Part shown: in pieces, positions 58,425-64,000 of the stretch | Layout: each line of letters opens with the position of its first letter | How positions within the stretch are numbered: position 1 is the first letter of the stretch | Origin: Stenogyne calaminthoides | Taxonomy: Eukaryota > Streptophyta > Magnoliopsida > Lamiales > Lamiaceae | Length of the DNA: 64,000 nt | Assembly: GCA_037126765.1 (NCBI GenBank) | Contig: JBBCBC010000007.1 | Span: forward strand, 41,457,394 to 41,521,393 | Direction: 5' to 3' | Position numbers and translations under genes: made by a program | The notes under the pieces: model-generated | The model's database searches: none | Told to the model about the DNA's origin: nothing | The model's input: only the letters and a program-made list of their open reading frames with translations

Positions 58425-58514
58425 GTCTCATTTTGTACCTTAGAGTTATACATCTTTTTTTGTGTACCTTAGAGTAACTTTGTTCTATATTTTGTACCTA
58501 GGAGTCATTTTCTC
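58425..58514. repeat. MULE right terminal inverted repeat
   Basis: Carries three TTTGTACCT/TGTACCT words in inverted order relative to the left end and stops at the second copy of TAAATAAAA. Confidence 0.85.
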
Positions 58515-58523
58515 TAAATAAAA

Positions 58524-59374
58524 TTGTTTAATTATACACTGAATTGCATATTTAATCTATGAAACATCATCTACCTTGAGCAATTACGTTCTAATTATAT
58601 AATGACAAAGGCTTGTAGGTATGCTGAAAGAATTATGTGGACCAAATCATTGTCTCTACCTTCTGAGGAGGAGGCCCAACGAGTAGACAATTTAAATGGG
58701 TGGAATGTTTTTAACGAGAATCGAACCTGAGATCTGAGCTGAGTGAGAGACTCTGATACCATGAAAGAATTTCATCTCATTTAAAAGTGCGAACTTTTAG
58801 AGAGATTGAGAATTAATTCGTTTATTTAATTTCCCTCAACATACGTAATTAAAATATATTTTAAATAATACTAATTATTTTACGTACAAAATGTATTTGT
58901 TTAATAACATTAGTTAGTTTTGTTGAAAAATAATAATTGTAAAAATTGCACCATATAATTGATGCACACAAAAATTAATTTTAGTTAATGATACTATAAA
59001 GTGATAGTTGAAAATTAGTTGTACGTGAAAACATTAAAATTGAGACGCCTATAATTTTCAATGACGGATATACTTTTATTTTATATTTTTTAATGGAACT
59101 TAGTTTTTTTCTTTTTTAAAATATATTTTTCATATTATCATTAAACTAATCTGTTGATTTGGCTGTTACTCATCCAGACATTATTGAATGGTTTCCCTTA
59201 AAGTACTACTAATTTTAGCCCATCACAAATCAAACAATGGACAGACAAATTCTGATATTCATTCTTTTAAACCACAAACACAATACATAAATCCTCAAAA
59301 TCAAACCAAAAGAAACCTTAAAAAGTTTTTTAAGGGGGATTTGTAAGAAATATCCATCAATCAACCTAGCAAAT
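58524..59374. other. Intergenic stretch with a tRNA-Met-like primer-site motif
   Basis: Mostly AT-rich and gene-free. On the minus strand 58761-58677 reads TGGTATCAGAGTCTCTCACT and then CAGGTTCGATTCTCG. This could be the primer-site region of an old LTR element or a box-B-bearing SINE relic; too little remains to decide. Confidence 0.3.
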
Positions 59375-59608
59375 ATGGCAAGAATGGTGGTGAAGTTATT
59401 GGTGATGATGCTAATGGTATCTCCATTTCTTTCAGTATCAGCAGAGAGCAAATACCTAAGTTATGATGCTTTATTACCTAACAGTATTCCGAAAGACACG
59501 TCGCCGCCCCAACAGGCGAACAACTACACCTACCACGAACCTACGGTCAAGACGAAGCAGTCAGTTCCGCCACCATCGGAGGAGGGGGGTTTCGAACCCT
59601 TCGTATAA
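59375..59608 (+). CDS. RALF-like secreted peptide without cysteines
   Basis: 77 codons from ATG 59375 to TAA 59606-59608. Residues 1-23 are a signal peptide (VVKLLVMMLMVSPFLSVSA). The mature start ESKYLSYDALLPNSIPKD fits the N-terminal signature of rapid alkalinization factors (K-Y-[IL]-S-Y-x-A-L...[VI]P), the part that contacts CrRLK1L receptors such as FERONIA. The following QQANNYTYHEP recalls the AN-Y region, but all four conserved cysteines and the C-terminal RGC...CR block are absent, replaced by a Pro-rich tail (SVPPPSEEGGFEPFV). It may be a diverged short RALF or an old remnant; other frames do not restore cysteines. Secretion is predicted; a signalling role is inference. Confidence 0.6.
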   Translation: MARMVVKLLVMMLMVSPFLSVSAESKYLSYDALLPNSIPKDTSPPQQANNYTYHEPTVKTKQSVPPPSEEGGFEPFV

Positions 59609-60248
59609 AAAAGTTTCACGCATGGGGTACAACATTATATCAATGCAACATCCACCTTGTGTTGTTATTGTAAAATTTACATTGATTTTGTTCAGTGATA
59701 TATATAATAACAACAATCCATATTTGTATCTTATATTCTTCATTAGCCAACAATTTAACAAGTTTCCCCAAATCCGTGTTACAATTTTTACAAATTTCCT
59801 TGCCTATTTCTTATGATATATATTTTTTCGTAAATTAAAAGTATCAACAAAATTTCCTTAAGCTAGCTATATTTACATAGTTGCTTAAAATAGGATAAAT
59901 AACTACCCCAGTAATGCATTTTCACGAACTTCATATACTTCCAATCAATTTGGTTTTATACATATTTGACAAACAATATAAGAAACATATACACTTGATA
60001 TTAATCGACCGAACAGTAATATTTTATAGCCAACTAATCTTCTTGGACATATGATATGATGAGTTAGTCTTATGTAAAAAGATTTATAATTAAATAACTA
60101 ATATTTTTTAATAAACAACTAATACTATAATTTATAGAAACAATCAATAGTACTGTTTAAGAATACAAATAGATGCAAATCAGTTGCATTGTAAAACTGG
60201 CATACGTAAGATTCTGCCTACTAAGATTGATACTTGGTAGAAAATATA

Positions 60249-60375
60249 TATATACTATATTAAAAAGTAGTTTGACTTGTGAAAATATTTCTGGATCATT
60301 TTACCCCTCATATAGTTTAAACTGGCTTGTGAAAACATTTCTGGACCATTTTACCACTCATATAGTTTAAACTGT
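60249..60375 (+). mobile_element. Possible second Helitron 5' end with a 51-bp tandem duplication
   Basis: TATATACTATATTAAAAAG at 60249-60267 parallels the TCTATACTATTTTAAAAAG start of the first Helitron, apart from TA instead of TC at the very end. It is followed by two copies (period about 51 bp) of CTTGTGAAAATATTTCTGGA ... CATATAGTTTAAACTG. No matching hairpin/CTAG end is visible before 64000, so the element is unproven. Confidence 0.4.
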
Positions 60376-60459
60376 ACAAAGTAACCCCTGCTAAGTGCTA
60401 ACTCCCCCAAAAAGAGAGGGTCAAATATAAAAATATATTAAAACATCAAAACAGTCCCA

Positions 60460-60900
60460 CACATGAGGGAATTGCAAGAGGCACTACGGCGAGAAAGGGA
60501 GGAGAGGGCGCGGCGCGGACGGTTGCAGATCGGTGAGAAGAGCGCCACAGGGGGCACGACGGCTAGAGCGACTGAGGGAGGGGATGGCGTGACGATGCAC
60601 GCTGAGAGAGCACTTGATGAAGGGGACGAACGACGACATGCCTGGTCTAGAAGGTATCATTTTAAATTTATTTTGCAAAAATAAGGGATTTGTATTTGAA
60701 TTTGTACTGTCTATTTAATTAATGTTCTATCGGCATTGCTGTGGGTGTAGCGAGTTTGGGGAAGCAGACAGGTGGTGGTAGGAATTGGGGGGGAGAAAGC
60801 AGGGCGGTGACAAACTCGACGGAAGGCAGTAGCGGAATAATTGTGGCCATCATTCAATATTTTTCAACGATGAAGCGTATCAGGTTGAAGAGACGATGAT
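60460..60900 (+). other. GC-rich exon-like blocks of unknown origin
   Basis: 60463-60654 is open and Arg/Glu-rich (ALRREREERARRGRLQIGEK), ending at an AGAAG|GTATCA donor. A second GC-rich block, after GTGTAG at about 60750, ends near 60930. They look like captured exons or a gene leader, but no family is recognised. 60930-63640 is AT-rich; a short protein-like stretch (YVIFEIAPQRFQSIAIGF) lies at about 61925-61980. Confidence 0.3.
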
Positions 60901-63527
60901 TCCAGCAACGATTCCTTTTAGATGGTAATTGATTGTCTGAAATAACTCCCTTAAAAAATTGGCGTGAACTTGATTTATCTCTGGGCTGTGTTTTGGTGCT
61001 CTTTTCTCTTACATTACTTTTTCGTCACATGAATATGTAAGGTTATCTATACCATGTTCTCATAGTATTTTTTGTATTTCATCCTTTATTATTGGGTTTG
61101 CAGGTAGTTTTGATTACATGCTTATAACGCTTTGCTTATATATTGTGAAGCATTTGAATTTTAAATACGACTAATTCTTTGCAAGGGATATTTGTTTAGT
61201 AGATGTAAATCAATGTGTTTCTTGGTGTTTTTATATAATATGTTACACATGTATTATATGTACACATTGTGAGATTTTTTTTGCTCATAAAAATGTGTAA
61301 ACTCTATTTTATTATATAGGGGTTTGCTAATTTTGTTCAACAGGTAATATTTGTCATGAATAATACCAAGAAAGACGTACGGACATTAACCTAGATTTAC
61401 CATCTTGATTTCAATGCTCATTTTCTACATATTTGATTGTTTTTACCTTCTGCATCTTGATTCCTTGCAGATGATTTTTCATTTCCCTTGACCTGAGCTA
61501 ATGGAACAATCTTTTAGAATGATGATTAGTGTGGTAGATTGTTTTCAAAAAGGAGAATGGAGGAGGGTTAACAATAATTAATAGAAGGCTCTGACATTTG
61601 TTTAATAGAATGATGATGATTCTTTTGGTCCCAATATTCTGTACATTTGTTGCTTACAGGTGGGAACAAATGGTTTAGATATATAAAGCTTAGCTTTTTA
61701 AGACTTGTGAGTGATAATATGATAACCTATGAGACCACACTTTTCCCTTTGCTTAATCAATTAATTTTTCCCATTCTGTTTTACCTCTTGCCCGATTTGT
61801 CTTCCCTCTTCTTAGTGTAGTTTATTAATCATAATCTATGAGTCGACACCTTTGTTTGCAGGCATTTTGTAGAAGGAAGGAAGACTATTTCTTGCAAGCG
61901 TAATTATATATCAAGGAGATCCCTATGTACGTTATATTTGAGATTGCGCCACAGAGATTTCAAAGCATTGCTATTGGCTTCAATAATCCAACTTTGGTTT
62001 GTTTTCTATCCCACTCTGACCGCCTTATATTTCAATAAATTTTAATTTATCTACTTCATGCAAGGACATGGGATCTAAAGAATGGAAAATTTAAAATGAA
62101 AAAATGTTCTCTGTGGATGATGGATGAATACAAAAGGTGATAGTGACTTTTTTTGTACAAATGCGACTGTAGAAACTTTGAAATTCATTTACCTCATCAT
62201 CCGTTTCAGCCTATATATTGCTCTGGAAAAACTGGGAAGCTGCTTATGTGTAAAAGTGAACAGTGATTGCTTTAACATATTTCTGTGAACCTAAAACCAG
62301 AGTTTAGTATTTTTTTCTTTTCATAAAGGGTAGAAGAAGCTTTTCCTTTTTTGTGTCCTGTTGCTGCTGATGATCTTTGTTAGATTGGAACATTTGGTAG
62401 AACTTTTAATGTCTCTACTTTGTAAATTCCTCAATTTATGTTCTTGCTCATCTTTAAATTTTTTTTATGTGAAACTTAATTTGTACAAAATTAATATGCC
62501 AAGGAAATATGTTTCTTGTGGATTAGCTGAAGAGTTCTCTTGATGTTTTAGATTTAATGTTAATTTAATTGAGAATTATTATTCTTTAATATTGTCGTGA
62601 GTCTAAATTATTCATTCTGAAGTTGCTTGGAGCCTTAGACAAATATGTTTGTAGAAGAGTTTATGGTAGATGCAAAACTCGCTTCCACTAATCAATAAGA
62701 TTGATAGGGGAAGGGGAGAGGCAGAGAAGGGGCTGGCTGGGAGAGAGAGAATACAAATAAAATGTAAGCAAATGTGAAGGTTACTTGTGGAGGAAGGAAA
62801 TGAAATGATGATTGGATGCCCGGTCAATTCCTTCGCAGAAAAGCTTTTGATTGTATTTTTCCTTTTATTTCATTTACTTATCAAAATTAAACACATACCT
62901 AAAACCTAATTCAAACTCAGGCACGGGACAAGCACATGTGTGACTATTATAGAAATTTGATGTTTTGTGAAGATAAACGCTATAAATTTTTTGTCTCCAC
63001 TAAGTCCACTCCCTATCGTTCACACCCCAACATGACCCTGTTTATGGTGCAGCACCACCCACCACCCCAGATCTCTCATTAATTTTTTATTCTAGAGAAC
63101 ATCTGAAGGTTTCAGACCCACAACTTTTAATTAATATCTAGATGTAATGATAATTGATAATAGCCATGTTAAGTTTATATAACATCTTATTTAAGATAGT
63201 TCTGATATACAAATATACTGAACATGTCATAAACAACATAACTTCAACTCTCGAAATGGTGATTTATCTTTAGCTTCTGGAACCACCTCTAATAACTACA
63301 AAGCCTAACACCATTATCTATAGACTATAGTATTCAAATTCCAATTTCAGCATGCCTAACAATTGCCTTAATAAATCTTGCGTACAGCTCTGTTCATTGA
63401 TACACATCAAATATAGTATTAGTATTATAACTAATATTATTATTGTAGTAGGCTTTTTTTTTTCTTTGAATAATAATAATACTGATACTATATGATGTGT
63501 ATCATTCATGAATTCAGCATGTCGGAG

Positions 63528-63571
63528 AACCTCTCTCTCTCTCTCTCTCTTTTTTTTTTTTTTTTTTTTTT
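63528..63571. repeat. CT microsatellite followed by a T tract
   Basis: Alternating CT for about 22 bp, then about 20 T, just downstream (on the minus strand) of the phosphatase exon. Confidence 0.9.
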
Positions 63572-63649
63572 GCACTTCAGAAAACCCAGTCAATATGGAT
63601 AATTTGAGCATAAACAAACACAAGTAGCAAAAGCAGAGTTTGTTCAGAC

Positions 63650-64000
63650 CTTGACTTATTTCAACTAAAGGCCTCCGCTCTTTCACCCATTGATAACTCT
63701 GAGCAAGTTTCCACCCTTTGCTTTTCATCAAGTAAGCCATTACTATAGCAGGCGACCTGTCAAAATATGAGAAACGCACAAGGAATTAAATTAATCTTAA
63801 TTTTGTAATGCGTATACAATCAACCAAAAGCAGAACTATCAATCAAATGCAGCACTGTGTTATATATATTATATATTATATGCGAGAGCTCAAGTGCATG
63901 AGAAGAGACCCTTCCTTCCCAAACTCCACTGAATAAAAGTACAGTTGAAGAATCACCTGCTTTTGCCTGACATGCAATGAACAAGAACCCGGGCTCTATC
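63650..64000 (-). CDS. IBR5-like dual-specificity phosphatase, partial (5' end outside window)
   Basis: Two exons: 64000-63957 (DRARVLVHCMSGKS) and 63756-63650 (SPAIVMAYLMKSKGWKLAQS, YQWVKERRPLVEISQ), separated by a GT-AG intron of 199 bp that splits the Arg codon of the phosphatase signature HCx5R (HCMSGKSR). The family is the plant dual-specificity phosphatase group containing IBR5, which modulates auxin/ABA signalling through MAP kinases. The catalytic Cys and Arg are present. A final exon matching the family's usual YQQLQEFE end was not found between 62000 and 63650, so this may be a truncated or captured copy, or the last exon is remote. Upstream exons lie beyond the right edge. Confidence 0.75.

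Larger units (their letters stand above)
36514..58514 (-). mobile_element. Mutator-like element (MULE), 22.0 kb, with cargo genes and nested Copia LTRs
   Basis: A perfect 9-bp target duplication TAAATAAAA lies at 36505-36513 and 58515-58523. The termini are imperfect inverted repeats of about 90 bp: GGGGGAAAAACTTTAAGGTA and, from the other end in reverse complement, GAGAAAATGACTCCTAGGTA, both followed by repeated AGGTACAAA words. Cargo: a MURA-type transposase (minus, 57928-53539), a GRF zinc-finger frame (plus, 52517-52891) and a multi-exon gene ending in an Ulp1-like segment (plus, 37622-50237). Without the Copia-derived DNA and the duplicated 1.1 kb the element would be about 10-11 kb. Combining an Ulp1-like gene with a MULE is known for plant Kaonashi-type elements. 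Confidence 0.93.

Overview
The window is nuclear DNA of a flowering plant, most likely a eudicot: AT-rich, genes split by GT-AG introns, plant peptide and lipase families, and a dense, nested load of plant transposons. I cannot name the species. Ordinary genes are few: a GDSL esterase/lipase cut by the left edge (1-3590, minus), a small acidic secreted peptide (35394-35681, minus), a RALF-like secreted peptide lacking cysteines (59375-59608, plus) and part of an IBR5-like dual-specificity phosphatase cut by the right edge (63650-64000, minus).

Region by region. 1-4740: the lipase, with MITE-like repeats in its first intron and upstream. 4741-13429: an 8.7-kb Helitron (TC start, 3' hairpin plus CTAG, inserted between A and T) carrying same-strand fragments of an ERI1-type exonuclease and a DCN1-like neddylation gene, a LINE scrap, a Tourist MITE and unidentified exon-like pieces. 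14030-14700: a decayed Copia tail. 15427-33232: a 17.8-kb CACTA (En/Spm) element with AAA target duplications, inserted in the loop of an older inverted repeat. Its transposase is split by a nested 9.55-kb Athila-type Ty3/Gypsy element (20130-29681, minus strand, target duplication CTATG), and a hAT-like MITE sits near its right end. 36514-58514: a 22-kb Mutator-like element (MULE) with perfect 9-bp target duplications. It carries a decayed MURA-type transposase (minus), a GRF-type zinc-finger gene and a multi-exon gene ending in a truncated Ulp1-like (C48) protease segment. This MULE was later invaded by one Copia family, giving three LTRs of about 1.84 kb, and 1.1 kb of the protease gene was duplicated with one LTR. 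60249 to the end: a possible second Helitron start and the phosphatase exons.

Almost every transposon protein here is broken by nonsense codons or frameshifts. The exact target duplications let the nesting order be read: Athila and the MITE after CACTA, and the Copia insertions after the MULE. The observation most worth following up is the composite MULE cargo (transposase, GRF zinc finger, Ulp1-like gene) and its rearranged Copia insertion; the gene-capturing Helitron comes second.
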